Source: Nitrobacter vulgaris (lineage in GTDB: Bacteria > Pseudomonadota > Alphaproteobacteria > Rhizobiales > Xanthobacteraceae). Taken from it: a DNA stretch of 64,000 nucleotides. The position numbers were made by a program, and so were the translations under genes. The notes beneath the pieces are model-generated. The model ran no database searches. It was given only the letters and a program-made list of their open reading frames with translations, and had not been told where the DNA came from. The stretch covers positions 1 to 64,000 of the forward strand of contig NZ_MWPQ01000004.1 in NCBI RefSeq assembly GCF_002028545.1, read 5' to 3'. Positions 41,420-51,388 of the stretch are shown here, in pieces (the first letter of the stretch is position 1; each line of letters begins with the position of its first letter).

Positions 41420-42922
41420 ATGGAAACTCACATTCTCGCCATCGATCAGGGCACCACATCGTCGCGTGCCATCGTGTTTCGCGCTGACATCTCCATCGCC
41501 GCGATCGCGCAGCAGGAATTCCCGCAGCATTTTCCAGCGTCGGGCTGGGTCGAGCACGAGCCGGAAGACATCTGGACCTCGACCGTTGCGACCTGCCGGC
41601 AGGCGATGAAGAAAGCGGGCGTCACGCCGAAGGACATCGCCGCCATCGGCATCACCAACCAGCGGGAAACCACTGTGGTCTGGGATCGGGCCACCGGAAA
41701 GGCGGTGCATCGCGCGATCGTGTGGCAGGACCGGCGCACGGCGGATATTTGCGCGCGGCTGAAGGCCGAGGGCCATGAGCCCGCGATATCGGCGAAAACC
41801 GGCCTGATCATCGATCCCTATTTTTCCGGCACCAAGGTCGCCTGGATCCTCGACTCGGTGCCCGGCGCGCGTGCGCGAGCGATGCGCGGAGAGCTGATGT
41901 TCGGTACCGTGGATTGTTATCTCTTGTGGCGGCTGACCGGCGGCAAGGTGCACGCAACCGACGCCACCAATGCGTCACGCACGCTGCTGTTCAACATTCA
42001 CACCGGGCAGTGGGACGACGAACTGCTGGATATGCTCCAGGTGCCCCGCGCGATGTTGCCGGAGGTGAAAGATTCGTCCCTGCATTTCGGCGACAGCGCC
42101 CCCGAGCTGTTTGGCGCGCCGATCTCGATCCGGGGCATCGCCGGCGACCAGCAGGCCGCGGTGGTGGGTCAGGCGTGTTTCGCCCCCGGTATGATCAAGT
42201 CGACCTATGGCACCGGCTGCTTTGCGCTGCTCAACACCGGCACGACGCCGGTCGCATCGAACAACAAGCTGCTCACGACGATCGCCTATCAGCTGAACGG
42301 CCAACGCACCTACGCGCTGGAAGGCTCGATCTTCGTCGCAGGCTCCGCGGTGCAGTGGCTGCGGGACGGCCTTGGTCTCATCAAGCAGGCTTCGGACACC
42401 GGGCCGCTGGCCGAACAGTCCGATCCCACCCAATCCGTGTATCTTGTGCCGGCTTTCGTCGGCATGGGAGCGCCGTACTGGAAACCGAATGTGCGCGGTG
42501 CGCTGTTCGGACTGACCCGCAACACCGGGCCGGCGGAACTCGCTCATGCGGCGCTGGAAAGCGTCTGCTACCAGACGTTTGATCTTTGGGACGCAATGCG
42601 CGCCGATTGGCCGGGCGCCGACGCCGCGCACACCGTGCTCCGTGTCGACGGCGGCATGACGGCCTCGGACTGGACTATGCAGCGCCTTGCGGACCTGCTC
42701 GAGGCACCGGTCGATCGGCCGGTGATTCAGGAGACCACGGCGCTGGGCGCGGCCTACCTCGCGGGGCTCTCCGCAGGCGTTTATCCGGAGCCGTCGAGAT
42801 TTGCCGACAGCTGGCGGCTCGAGCGCCGTTTCAGGCCGGCGATGAGTGCCGCGACGCGGACGCGAAAGCTCAAGGGTTGGGCGGCCGCAGTGCGTGGCGT
42901 GCTGGCGAGCGACGAGCAATAG
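41420..42922 (+). CDS. glpK: Glycerol kinase
   Basis: A 500-aa FGGY kinase that makes sn-glycerol-3-phosphate. [16 protein letters not shown] is the phosphate-binding start. The glycerol pocket motifs [20 protein letters not shown] and [34 protein letters not shown] and the FGGY signature region are all intact. I chose ATG 41420 ([11 protein letters not shown]). No glpD/glpF lies in the window. Confidence 0.96.
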   Translation: METHILAIDQGTTSSRAIVFRADISIAAIAQQEFPQHFPASGWVEHEPEDIWTSTVATCRQAMKKAGVTPKDIAAIGITNQRETTVVWDRATGKAVHRAIVWQDRRTADICARLKAEGHEPAISAKTGLIIDPYFSGTKVAWILDSVPGARARAMRGELMFGTVDCYLLWRLTGGKVHATDATNASRTLLFNIHTGQWDDELLDMLQVPRAMLPEVKDSSLHFGDSAPELFGAPISIRGIAGDQQAAVVGQACFAPGMIKSTYGTGCFALLNTGTTPVASNNKLLTTIAYQLNGQRTYALEGSIFVAGSAVQWLRDGLGLIKQASDTGPLAEQSDPTQSVYLVPAFVGMGAPYWKPNVRGALFGLTRNTGPAELAHAALESVCYQTFDLWDAMRADWPGADAAHTVLRVDGGMTASDWTMQRLADLLEAPVDRPVIQETTALGAAYLAGLSAGVYPEPSRFADSWRLERRFRPAMSAATRTRKLKGWAAAVRGVLASDEQ

Positions 42923-42981
42923 GCTTTTCGTATGTGGGGAATGCGGCATGCCGGCCGCGCACGCGCGGCAGGACCAGTCGC

Positions 42982-43401
42982 TCAGACTTTCGCCGCCGCC
43001 TTGTGGCGCAGTTGACGGATTTCCTCGAAACGGGCGGTGACATCGCGCAGCACCGACACCAGCCCGGTGATGCGGCCAGCGACGTCCGTCAGCGGCACGA
43101 TGGTGAATTCGAGTGAGATGCGCCGGCCGTCCCTGTGAAGCGCGGGAACGGCAAGCACGTCGCCACCGCTGTAGCGGCTCTGCCCGGTCAGCATCACCTC
43201 GCGGTATCCGGCCCAGTGCCGGGCGCGCTGGTTTTCCGGAATGATGAGGTCGAGCGACTGGCCGATTGCCTCGCTGGTGCTATGGCCGAAAATCCTGACC
43301 GCGCCTGGGCTCCAGAACGTGATCGTGCCGTTGCGATCGGTGGCGATGATCGCGTCCGCGGATGAATCCAGCAGTGCGGCGGCGATCGCGGATGTGTCCA
43401 C
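42982..43401 (-). CDS. Single-PAS-domain protein coupled to metH
   Basis: A 139-aa protein consisting of one PAS/PAC fold: LLDSSADAIIATDRNGTITFWSPGAVRIFG, SLDLIIPENQRARHW, then the PAC part FTIVPLTDVAGRITGLVSVLRDVTARFEE. No output domain follows. GTG 43401 lies 2 nt after the metH stop, so translation is probably coupled. It may be a redox or ligand sensor acting by protein contact; no partner is evident. Confidence 0.8.
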   Translation of the reverse strand: MDTSAIAAALLDSSADAIIATDRNGTITFWSPGAVRIFGHSTSEAIGQSLDLIIPENQRARHWAGYREVMLTGQSRYSGGDVLAVPALHRDGRRISLEFTIVPLTDVAGRITGLVSVLRDVTARFEEIRQLRHKAAAKV

Positions 43402-43403
43402 AG

Positions 43404-46400
43404 TCAGCCCGCCCGCGCAGCGGTCTTGCGCAATTTCAGATGCACCGCGCATTGGCAGCCCGGCGGATGACCGGCGACGTCGGCGGAGGCGTCGTTGGCG
43501 GGCGCGGGCGCCGGCGTCGCGGTGGGCTTTCCGCCCTGGCCGGAAACATCCTGACCGGGAATGTAGTTGAGGATCGACGCCAGCCAGCGCTCGATCTCGG
43601 CGACCTCCATCTCCTTGCGCGCGGCATAGTCCTCGACCTGATCGCGCTCGATCTTGCCGACGCCGAAATATTGGCTTTCGGGATGGCTGTAATAGAGACC
43701 GGAGACCGAGGAGCCGGGCCACATCGCAAAGCTCTCCGTCAGCTCGACGCCGGTCGCGCGAGTCGCATCCAGCAGGCGGAACAGCGTGGCCTTCTCTGTA
43801 TGATCGGGCTGCGCCGGATAGCCGGGCGCGGGGCGGATACCGACATATTCTTCCCGGATGAGCTGATCGTTGGTCAGCGCCTCATCCGGCGCGTAGCCCC
43901 AGAATTCCGTTCGCACGCGCTGATGCATCCGTTCGGCGAAGGCTTCCGCGAGGCGGTCGGCCAGCGCCTTCACCAGAATGGACGAGTAGTCGTCATTGGC
44001 GTTCTTGAAGCGCGCTGCGATTTCATCCTCGCCTAGGCCTGCGGTGACGGCGAAGCCGCCGATATAGTCGGCGATGCCGGTTTCTTTCGGAGCGATGAAG
44101 TCCGCCAGCGCGGAGTTGTGACGGCCCTCGCGTTTTTCGAGTTGCTGGCGCAGGGTGTGATAGGTCGCGATCTGCGTGGTGCGGCTCTCGTCGCTGTAAA
44201 CCGCGATATCGTCGCCGACACGGTTGGCGGGCCAAAAGCCGATCACGCTGGAGGCCTTGAACCACTTTTCTTTAACGATGCGGTCCAGCATCTTGCGTGC
44301 GTCGTCATAAAGGGCGCGCGCGGTCTCGCCGACCACCTTGTCGTCGAGGATCGCTGGAAAGCGCCCGGCCAGTTCCCACACCTGGAAGAACGGCGTCCAG
44401 TCGATCACCTCCACCAGTTCTTCCAGCGGATAGTCGGTGAAGGCTTTGGTTCCGAGGAAGGTCGGCTTGACCGGGCGGTAGCTGCTCCAGTCAATCGGCA
44501 CTGCGTTGGCGCGGGCGGCCGCGAGTGGCAGCCGTTTCTTGTCCTGCTGGGCGCGGAAATGCGCCGCGGAAATCTTGGCGTATTCGGCGCGCACTCCGGC
44601 CGCGTAGGCCTCCCGCCGCTCCGGCGACATCAGCGAGGCAACGACGCCGACGGCGCGGCTGGCGTCGTTGACGTGGATCACCGGGCCGTTGCGATAGTTA
44701 GGGTCGATCTTCACGGCGGTATGGACGCGGCTGGTGGTCGCACCGCCGATCAGGAGCGGCAGGTTGAGACCCTGACGCTCAAGCTCCGCCGCGAAATAGC
44801 CCATCTCGTCCAGCGACGGCGTGATCAGGCCGGAGAGGCCGACGATATCGGCCTTCTCGGCCTTTGCCGTCTCGATGATCTTGGCGGCCGGCACCATCAC
44901 GCCGAGGTCGATCACCTCGTAGTTGTTGCACTGAAGCACAATGCCGACGATGTTCTTCCCGATATCGTGGACGTCGCCCTTGACGGTGGCGAGCAGGATC
45001 TTGCCGGCGGAGGTGCTGCCCGCGCCCTCGATGCCGGCGGCCTGATTGCGTGCCTTCTCCTCCTCCATGAACGGCATCAGATAGGCGACCGCCTGCTTCA
45101 TCACCCGCGCCGACTTCACCACCTGCGGCAGGAACATCTTGCCGTCGCCGAACAGGTCGCCGACCACGTTCATACCGGCCATCAGCGGCCCTTCGATCAC
45201 GTTGAGCGGGCGCTCGACCGTCAAGCGCGCGGCTTCGGTGTCTTCCTCGATATATTCGGTGATGCCGTTGACCAGCGCGTGGCTCAGCCGCTTCTCCACC
45301 GGCCATTCGCGCCAGGAGAGATCCTTCTCCTTCACTTCCTTGCCAGCGCCGCGGAATTTCTCCGCCAGTTGCAGCAGCCGTTCCGATGCTCCGGGATCGC
45401 GGTTCAGAATCACGTCTTCGCAGGTCTGTCGCAGCTCGGGGTCGATGTCGTCGTAGATGATCATCTGCCCGGCATTGACGATGCCCATATCCATGCCGGC
45501 CTTGATGGCGTGATACAGGAACACCGAGTGCATGGCCTCGCGCACCGGCTCATTGCCGCGGAACGAGAACGACAGGTTGGAGACGCCGCCTGAGATATGC
45601 GCGTGCGGCAGGTTTTGGCGAATCCAGCGCGTTCCCTCGATGAAGTCGACGCCGTAGTTGTTGTGCTCCTCGAGACCGGTGGCGATGGCGAAGATGTTCG
45701 GATCGAAGATGATGTCTTCCGGGGGAAAGCCGACCTCCTCGGTCAGGATGTCGTAAGCGCGCTTGCAGATTTCGGTTTTGCGTTGATAGGTGTCGGCCTG
45801 CCCAGTCTCGTCGAACGCCATCACCACCACAGCCGCGCCGTGGCGTCGTGCAATCCGCGCCTCGTGCAAGAATTTCTCCTCGCCTTCCTTGAGCGAGATT
45901 GAGTTCACTACCGGCTTGCCCTGGATGCATTTCAGCCCAGCCTCGATCACCGAGAACTTGGAGGAATCGACCATCACTGGCACGCGGGCGATGTCGGGTT
46001 CGGACGCGATCAGGTTGAGGAAGGTGACCATCGCCGCTTCCGAATCCAGCAGGCCTTCGTCCATGTTGACGTCGATGATCTGGGCGCCGTTCTCGACCTG
46101 GTTGCGCGCCACATCGAGCGCAGCGGTGTAATCGCCGGCCTTGATCAGGTTACGGAATTTGGCCGAGCCGGTGACGTTGGTGCGCTCGCCGACGTTGACG
46201 AAGGGGATGTCGGAGGTCAGCGAGAACGGCTCCAGCCCCGACAGCCGCAGCCGCGGCGCAACGACCGGCACCACGCGCGGCTTGTGTGGGGCGACCACGG
46301 CCGCGATGGCCGCGATATGATCCGGCGTGGTGCCGCAGCAGCCGCCGACGATGTTGACGAGGCCGGCTTGTGCGAACTCGCCGATCAGCCGCGCCATGTA

Positions 46401-47276
46401 GTCCGGGCTCTCGTCGTACTCGCCGAACTCGTTGGGCAGGCCCGCGTTCGGATAGGCGCAAACCAGCGTGTCGGCGACGCGTCCGATCTCGGCGACATGC
46501 GCGCGCAGGTCTTCCGCGCCGAGCGCGCAATTGAAACCGATGGTGAGCGGACTGGCGTGCCGTACCGAGTGCCAGAACGCTTCGGGCAATTGGCCCGACA
46601 GCAAGCGGCCGGACTTGTCGGTGATGGTGCCGGAGACCATCACCGGAATCTCGATGCCGCGCTCCTCGCCGATTTCGGCGACGGCGTAAAGCGCAGCCTT
46701 GGCGTTCAGCGTGTCGAAGATGGTTTCAACCAGCAGCAGATCCGCGCCGCCGTCGAGCAGGCCATTGATCTGTTCGCCATAGGCCTTGCGCAGGTCGTCG
46801 AAGGTGACCGCCCGGTAGCCAGGATTGGCGACGTCTGGTGAGATCGACGCGGTGCGATTGGTTGGGCCGATAGCGCCGACGACAAAACGCGGCTTGCCGT
46901 CCTCGCCACTGACCCGGGCGGCGGCGGCGCGCGCGAGCTTCGCGCCCTCGCGGTTGAGTTCGTAGACGAGATCCGACATGTCATAGTCGGCCTGCGCGAT
47001 CGATGTCGATGAAAACGTGTTGGTGGCGACGAGGTCAGCGCCGGCGCGCAGATACTGCGCGTGAATGTCCTCGATCGCTTGCGGTTGGGTGAGGATGAGG
47101 AGGTCGTTGTTGCCGCGCACGTCGCGGTGAAAATCCTTGAATCGCTCGCCACGAAACGCGGCTTCATCGAACCCTCGCGCCTGGATCATGGTGCCCATGG
47201 CGCCGTCGAGCACCAGAATGCGCTCGCGCGCGAGGTTCCGGAGTTTCTCGGCAGTGGGATTCGAACTTTTTGTCAC
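43404..47276 (-). CDS. metH: Cobalamin-dependent methionine synthase
   Basis: A 1290-aa four-module enzyme that transfers the methyl group of methyltetrahydrofolate to homocysteine. The homocysteine module has zinc cysteines in [12 protein letters not shown] and GGCCGTTP. The folate module contains [17 protein letters not shown]. The cobalamin module has the DxHxxG motif ([13 protein letters not shown]) and [13 protein letters not shown]. The C-terminal SAM reactivation module ends with [12 protein letters not shown] and [16 protein letters not shown] 47276, with AGGA 8 nt upstream, is better than the start at 47324. Confidence 0.97.
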   Translation of the reverse strand: MTKSSNPTAEKLRNLARERILVLDGAMGTMIQARGFDEAAFRGERFKDFHRDVRGNNDLLILTQPQAIEDIHAQYLRAGADLVATNTFSSTSIAQADYDMSDLVYELNREGAKLARAAAARVSGEDGKPRFVVGAIGPTNRTASISPDVANPGYRAVTFDDLRKAYGEQINGLLDGGADLLLVETIFDTLNAKAALYAVAEIGEERGIEIPVMVSGTITDKSGRLLSGQLPEAFWHSVRHASPLTIGFNCALGAEDLRAHVAEIGRVADTLVCAYPNAGLPNEFGEYDESPDYMARLIGEFAQAGLVNIVGGCCGTTPDHIAAIAAVVAPHKPRVVPVVAPRLRLSGLEPFSLTSDIPFVNVGERTNVTGSAKFRNLIKAGDYTAALDVARNQVENGAQIIDVNMDEGLLDSEAAMVTFLNLIASEPDIARVPVMVDSSKFSVIEAGLKCIQGKPVVNSISLKEGEEKFLHEARIARRHGAAVVVMAFDETGQADTYQRKTEICKRAYDILTEEVGFPPEDIIFDPNIFAIATGLEEHNNYGVDFIEGTRWIRQNLPHAHISGGVSNLSFSFRGNEPVREAMHSVFLYHAIKAGMDMGIVNAGQMIIYDDIDPELRQTCEDVILNRDPGASERLLQLAEKFRGAGKEVKEKDLSWREWPVEKRLSHALVNGITEYIEEDTEAARLTVERPLNVIEGPLMAGMNVVGDLFGDGKMFLPQVVKSARVMKQAVAYLMPFMEEEKARNQAAGIEGAGSTSAGKILLATVKGDVHDIGKNIVGIVLQCNNYEVIDLGVMVPAAKIIETAKAEKADIVGLSGLITPSLDEMGYFAAELERQGLNLPLLIGGATTSRVHTAVKIDPNYRNGPVIHVNDASRAVGVVASLMSPERREAYAAGVRAEYAKISAAHFRAQQDKKRLPLAAARANAVPIDWSSYRPVKPTFLGTKAFTDYPLEELVEVIDWTPFFQVWELAGRFPAILDDKVVGETARALYDDARKMLDRIVKEKWFKASSVIGFWPANRVGDDIAVYSDESRTTQIATYHTLRQQLEKREGRHNSALADFIAPKETGIADYIGGFAVTAGLGEDEIAARFKNANDDYSSILVKALADRLAEAFAERMHQRVRTEFWGYAPDEALTNDQLIREEYVGIRPAPGYPAQPDHTEKATLFRLLDATRATGVELTESFAMWPGSSVSGLYYSHPESQYFGVGKIERDQVEDYAARKEMEVAEIERWLASILNYIPGQDVSGQGGKPTATPAPAPANDASADVAGHPPGCQCAVHLKLRKTAARAG

Positions 47277-47345
47277 GCTTGTTATCCTGTGATCGTTATG
47301 CCCGCGCTTATAGCGGACATCCACGTCTTTGGGCGGAAGATGGGA

Positions 47346-48260
47346 TCACGCCGCCTTCTGGGCAGCATCGGGCCGGATGCCGAGCAGATGACAAATCGCG
47401 AACACCAGGTCGGCGCGGTTCATGGTGTAGAAGTGGAACGTATCGACGCCGCGCTTGGCGAGCTTCTGGACCTGACCGGCCGCGACCGTCGCCGCGATCA
47501 GCTTGCGCGTTTCCGGATCCTCATCGAGCCCTTCGAATTTTTCGGCGAGCCAGGTTGGAACCGTGGTGCCCGCCTTGGTCACAAAGGCTCTGGCCTGCTT
47601 GAAGTTGTGCATCGGCATGATGCCCGGCACAATCGGAATATCAATGCCGCGCGCGCGGACGCGATCGAGATAGCGAAGGTAAAGGTCGTTGTCGAAAAAG
47701 ACCTGGGTGATGGCGCGGGTCGCGCCGGCATCGACCTTTGCCTTAAGGACGTCGATGTCGGTATCGATGTCGGGACTCTCGGGGTGCTTTTCGGGATAGG
47801 CCGACACAGAAATTTCGATGTCGCCATGCCGCCGCTTGATGCCGGCGACGAGGTCGGTCGAACTGCGATAACCTTCGGGATGGGTGCTGTAGGCCGTGCC
47901 GATGCCGCCCGGGGGGTCTCCGCGAAGGGCGACGATATGGCGGACGCCGATGTCGCGATAGCGGCTGACAATCTCATCGACCTCCCCGCGCGGAGCGCCG
48001 ACACAGGTGAGATGCGCCGCCGGACGAAGCTGGGTCTCCGACAGGATGCGCGCGATGGTCGAATGGGTGCGCTCGCGAGTCGAGCCGCCGGCGCCGTATG
48101 TCACAGAGACAAAGCTCGGATCAAGGGGCGCGAGGCGGGTAATGGTGCCCCAAAGATTGTGCTCCATCTCCTCGGTTTTGGGCGGAAAGAACTCGAACGA
48201 GATCGTGGGTCGTTTTTGCGCGCCAAGGTCATTATGAACCGCGGCGGAAGCGTCTGTCAT
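47346..48260 (-). CDS. metF: 5,10-methylenetetrahydrofolate reductase
   Basis: A 304-aa flavoprotein that supplies methyl-THF to MetH. The TIM-barrel motifs ISFEFFPPKTEEME, FVSVTYGAGGSTRE, HLTCVGAPRGEVDEIV, ALRGDPP and the late VDTFHFYTMNR are all present. I start at ATG 48260 (MTDASAAVHND); the frame extends further but without family similarity. It lies 69 nt upstream of metH and is co-directional, so likely a metF-metH-PAS operon. Confidence 0.95.
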   Translation of the reverse strand: MTDASAAVHNDLGAQKRPTISFEFFPPKTEEMEHNLWGTITRLAPLDPSFVSVTYGAGGSTRERTHSTIARILSETQLRPAAHLTCVGAPRGEVDEIVSRYRDIGVRHIVALRGDPPGGIGTAYSTHPEGYRSSTDLVAGIKRRHGDIEISVSAYPEKHPESPDIDTDIDVLKAKVDAGATRAITQVFFDNDLYLRYLDRVRARGIDIPIVPGIMPMHNFKQARAFVTKAGTTVPTWLAEKFEGLDEDPETRKLIAATVAAGQVQKLAKRGVDTFHFYTMNRADLVFAICHLLGIRPDAAQKAA

Positions 48261-48588
48261 GACTCGTGAACTCCACTGCATCTGCCTCACCGTGCCTTCA
48301 GCGCCGATAGTTTCCGGAAAACGCCTAGGCCTCATGGCCGTGCCATCACAGATTGGCGTTCCCACTAGGGTAGCCCATAATTAGACATCCTCGTGATGGG
48401 AAGTAGCCCACCTCACCCATAAATGTAAGGCAAATAGATCAGGCGTGCGATATAATGGGCAGACTGAGAAATTGTATTATATTGAATTCGTTGATGATAT
48501 CAAATATCACCTGTTTGGGAACATGCACATATATCGACATAAACTGAAAATTGCCCAACTCAAGGGGCGGACAATGCACGAAACTTGG
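48261..48588. other. AT-rich interval between pheA and metF
   Basis: This gap of about 330 bp contains the metF leader on its left. The AT-rich stretch 48460-48560 is unlike the flanking genes. I see neither a SAM-II-like nor another known riboswitch fold, and no supported gene. Confidence 0.45.
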
Positions 48589-49449
48589 TCAATCCGCTCG
48601 TTCGCGGAAAGTCGCGCGGAACGGATGAGCCGGATAGACGCCCACGATGCGAAGCTCCTTTGAAAAGAACCTCAACTCCTCCAGCGCGAATGCGAGGCCG
48701 CGATCGTCCGGGTGGCCTTCGACATCCGCATAGAATTGTGTAGCGAAGAAGTTGCCATCGACCATGTAGCTTTCGAGCTTGGTCATGTTGACGCTGTTGG
48801 TGGCAAATCCCCCCATCGCTTTATAGAGCGCGGCCGGCAGGTTGCGCACTCGAAAGACAAAACTGGTGACCAGCGGCCCAGATCCTTGCTTGGCCCAGTT
48901 GGCCTCTCGTGCCAGCACCACGAAACGCGTGGTGTTGTGGTCCTCGTCCTCGACATCCTCGGCGAGAATGTCGAGATGATGGAGTTGCGCAGCGAGACGC
49001 GAAGCGATCGCCGCACAGCTGGTATCGCGGCGTTCGGCGACAAGGCGGGCAGCGCCGGCGGTATCGCCCGAGACGATCGGCCGGATGCCAAGTTTGCGGA
49101 TGATACGGCGGCATTGCCCGAGGGCGTGAACGTGACTTTCGACGGTCTTGATATCCGCGAGCGTTGCTCCGCGCGGCGCCACCAGTTGATGGCGGACCGG
49201 CAGGAAGTATTCGCCGACGATGAACAACCCCGACTGCGGAAGCAGGTGGTGAATGTCGGCGACGCGGCCGGCCACCGAATTCTCGATTGGGATCATGCCG
49301 AGGTCGGCTTCGCCGGACGCGATGGCGGCGAGCGCGTCCTCGAAGGTCGCGCAAGGCAATGGTTCGGCATCGGGATAGGCGTCCGCGATGGCAATATGGG
49401 AATTCGCGCCGGGTTCGCCCTGGAATACGATTTTCATCATCTTGGTCAT
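48589..49449 (-). CDS. pheA: Prephenate dehydratase
   Basis: A 286-aa monofunctional enzyme that converts prephenate to phenylpyruvate. The periplasmic-binding-protein-like catalytic domain contains IPIENSVAGRV and the essential TRF motif in HNTTRFVVL. A C-terminal ACT domain (about 195-280), with GGFATNSVNMTKLESYM, senses phenylalanine. It follows kdsB by 11 nt; the kdsB-pheA pair is conserved in this group. Confidence 0.95.
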   Translation of the reverse strand: MTKMMKIVFQGEPGANSHIAIADAYPDAEPLPCATFEDALAAIASGEADLGMIPIENSVAGRVADIHHLLPQSGLFIVGEYFLPVRHQLVAPRGATLADIKTVESHVHALGQCRRIIRKLGIRPIVSGDTAGAARLVAERRDTSCAAIASRLAAQLHHLDILAEDVEDEDHNTTRFVVLAREANWAKQGSGPLVTSFVFRVRNLPAALYKAMGGFATNSVNMTKLESYMVDGNFFATQFYADVEGHPDDRGLAFALEELRFFSKELRIVGVYPAHPFRATFRERAD

Positions 49450-49460
49450 CAGCTGTTCTA

Positions 49461-50225
49461 TCAGCGGGCCGGGTGTTCGCCAGAGGCTGAATTGGCGAGG
49501 AGCCGACGGGCGGTTTCGAGGTCGGCCGGGGTATCGACGCCCCGCGGCACGTCGTCCACAATCATGATGTCTATCCGCATTCCGCCTTCCAGCGCCCGCA
49601 ACTGCTCGAGCCGTTCCTGTCGCTCGAGAGGCGAGGGCGGCAGCTCGACAAAGCGCTGCAAGGCCTCGCGGCGATATGCGTAAAGCCCGACATGATGGTA
49701 GCGCGGGCCCTCGCCATACGGGGCGGTGGCGCGGGTAAAATAAAGCGCGCGCAGTCGCCGAGAGTCGACCGGAGATCCGATGGCCTTGACCACATTCGGG
49801 TTGGTGGCCTCCTCATCGGATTGAATTTCGGCGGCCAGCGTTGCGATATCGACCGAGGGGTCGGCCAGCGGCTTGAGCACGTCGCGAATCGTGCCCGGAC
49901 GGATGGTCGGGAAGTCGCCCTGGAGGTTGATGATTGTATCGATGCTGCCTTCGGGGTCCAGTCTGCCTAGCGCCTCGAAAACGCGGTCGGACCCGGACGG
50001 ATGATCGGCGCGCGTCATGATCGCCTCGCCGCCATGGGCCGTCACCGCGGCCGCGATGTCGGGAGTGTCGGTGGCGACAGCGACGCGCCCGATGCCGGCT
50101 GCCTCAGCCCGCCGCAAGACGTGAACGACCATCGGCAGGCCGCCGATATCCAGCAATGGTTTGCCTGGAAGTCGGGTCGCGGCCATGCGGGCGGGTATCA
50201 GCACGAGGGTGCGGGTCTGGGTCAT
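49461..50225 (-). CDS. kdsB: 3-deoxy-manno-octulosonate cytidylyltransferase
   Basis: A 254-aa CMP-KDO synthetase that activates KDO for lipopolysaccharide. The nucleotide-binding start [17 protein letters not shown], the [11 protein letters not shown] and [14 protein letters not shown] motifs are typical. I use ATG 50225 ([14 protein letters not shown]). It lies divergent from cycM with 191 bp between, and just upstream of pheA. Confidence 0.95.
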   Translation of the reverse strand: MTQTRTLVLIPARMAATRLPGKPLLDIGGLPMVVHVLRRAEAAGIGRVAVATDTPDIAAAVTAHGGEAIMTRADHPSGSDRVFEALGRLDPEGSIDTIINLQGDFPTIRPGTIRDVLKPLADPSVDIATLAAEIQSDEEATNPNVVKAIGSPVDSRRLRALYFTRATAPYGEGPRYHHVGLYAYRREALQRFVELPPSPLERQERLEQLRALEGGMRIDIMIVDDVPRGVDTPADLETARRLLANSASGEHPAR

Positions 50226-50416
50226 CGGTTGGGGGAGAGCGGAAATTGGCGCAGCTTCTAAGATCTGCGGCATTTATACGGGTTGTCAGAACGCCGGCAA
50301 ACCGTTATCTCGTCCTGCCGCCTCCGCGAGGCCGGTCCGCGGCATCTCCGTCGTCGTTCAGCCGGCCGTGCGGCCGACTTTCGAGCGTGGAGCCTTGCCG
50401 CAGATGGACTTCCTCA

Positions 50417-50971
50417 ATGATCAATAAATTTCTTGGCGCGGTTCTGGGCACCTGCCTCGTTCTGCTGGTCATGAATTTCGTTGCCAAGACGATTTTCGCG
50501 TCGCATGCGCCTGCGAAGCCTGGTTATAAAATTGAGGTCAAGGAAGCGCCAGAGGCAGCTCACAAGGAAGCAGTTCACAAGGACGACAAGCCGGCGGCTT
50601 CGAGCAAGGAAGCCGAGGTCGCGTCGGCGGTGTCGCTGGGGAAGCGGCTGCAAGCCGCTTCGGTCGAGAACGGCGCCATCGTGGCCAAGAAATGCGCCGC
50701 CTGCCATACCCTTGAGAAGGGCGGACCGAACCGCGTCGGTCCTAACCTTTATGGCATCGTCGGCGAGCCGCGCGGCAAGGGCCATGACTTCAATTTCTCG
50801 GCTGCCATGAAGGCCAAGGGCGGCACCTGGACGCTTGATGAACTGGACAAGTTCCTGGCCGGTCCGAAGGAATACATCCCCGGCACGGCGATGTCGTTCG
50901 CCGGCATTCCGAAGGACACCGACCGAGCCGACCTCATTGCCTATCTGCGCAAGAATTCCGACAAGCCCTAG
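50417..50971 (+). CDS. cycM: Membrane-anchored cytochrome c (CycM type)
   Basis: The 184-aa protein equals the length of Bradyrhizobium CycM, which passes electrons from the bc1 complex to the aa3 oxidase. An uncleaved N-terminal helix (MINKFLGAVLGTCLVLLVMN) is followed by a charged Lys/Glu/Ala linker. The class-I heme domain has CAACH (93-97) and the axial methionine M159 in PGTAMSFAGI. RVGPNLYGIVG is the conserved loop. Confidence 0.93.
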   Translation: MINKFLGAVLGTCLVLLVMNFVAKTIFASHAPAKPGYKIEVKEAPEAAHKEAVHKDDKPAASSKEAEVASAVSLGKRLQAASVENGAIVAKKCAACHTLEKGGPNRVGPNLYGIVGEPRGKGHDFNFSAAMKAKGGTWTLDELDKFLAGPKEYIPGTAMSFAGIPKDTDRADLIAYLRKNSDKP

Positions 50972-51388
50972 CCGCTGACGGATGCCGCAAGGTTACGCTG
51001 TATAGCCTTGCCAACCGGCGGCAGGAGTTTTCAAAGTCGCTCACCGTGCCGGTCGCCCACACTTAACCGGCTGGTTTCACCGCACAAGTTCGAGAGGTGG
51101 GTGGTATCATCCCCGAAAACCGACATAATCGGCCGAGACAGTGCGCTTCGAGTTGCACCGCCAGGCATGATGCCGAAAAGTGGAAACCGGTTTTCAAACA
51201 AGATCATGCTCAATCGAAAAAATAGAACAGAGGTCGGTTCAACGCGGTTGAATCGGACTCTGGAGCGCGATCAGCAATCCTGGATCGATTGCGCTCCAGG
51301 AGTGAGAACGCGCATGATCGTCGCCAGCCCATCACACTTTGGCGCATCATGCGCTAGCTCGCCCCGATAACTCGTAGGGATACTCGCA
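50972..51388 (-). repeat. Intergenic region with second-type repeat copy G (51165-51260)
   Basis: The 417-bp gap contains CATGATGCCGAAAAGTGGAA, then ACCGGTTTTCAAACAAGATC, then a tail with GTTCAACGCGGTTGAATC, itself an inverted repeat. Apart from the repeat I see only the leader of the binding-protein gene (AGGGA at 51376-51380). Confidence 0.65.

Noticed and set aside
41975-42949. 324-codon frame antisense to glpK
   Set aside because: Shadow frame created by high GC at third positions of glpK.
44118-45593. 491-codon frame antisense to metH
   Set aside because: Shadow frame; metH motifs on the other strand are complete.
48261-48420. Possible SAM-type riboswitch in front of metF
   Set aside because: I looked for the SAM-II pseudoknot pattern and other methionine-related folds and found no convincing pairing.
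48445-48663. 72-codon frame in the AT-rich gap before pheA
   Set aside because: It overlaps the 3' end of pheA antisense, has no ribosome site, and the sequence looks non-coding.
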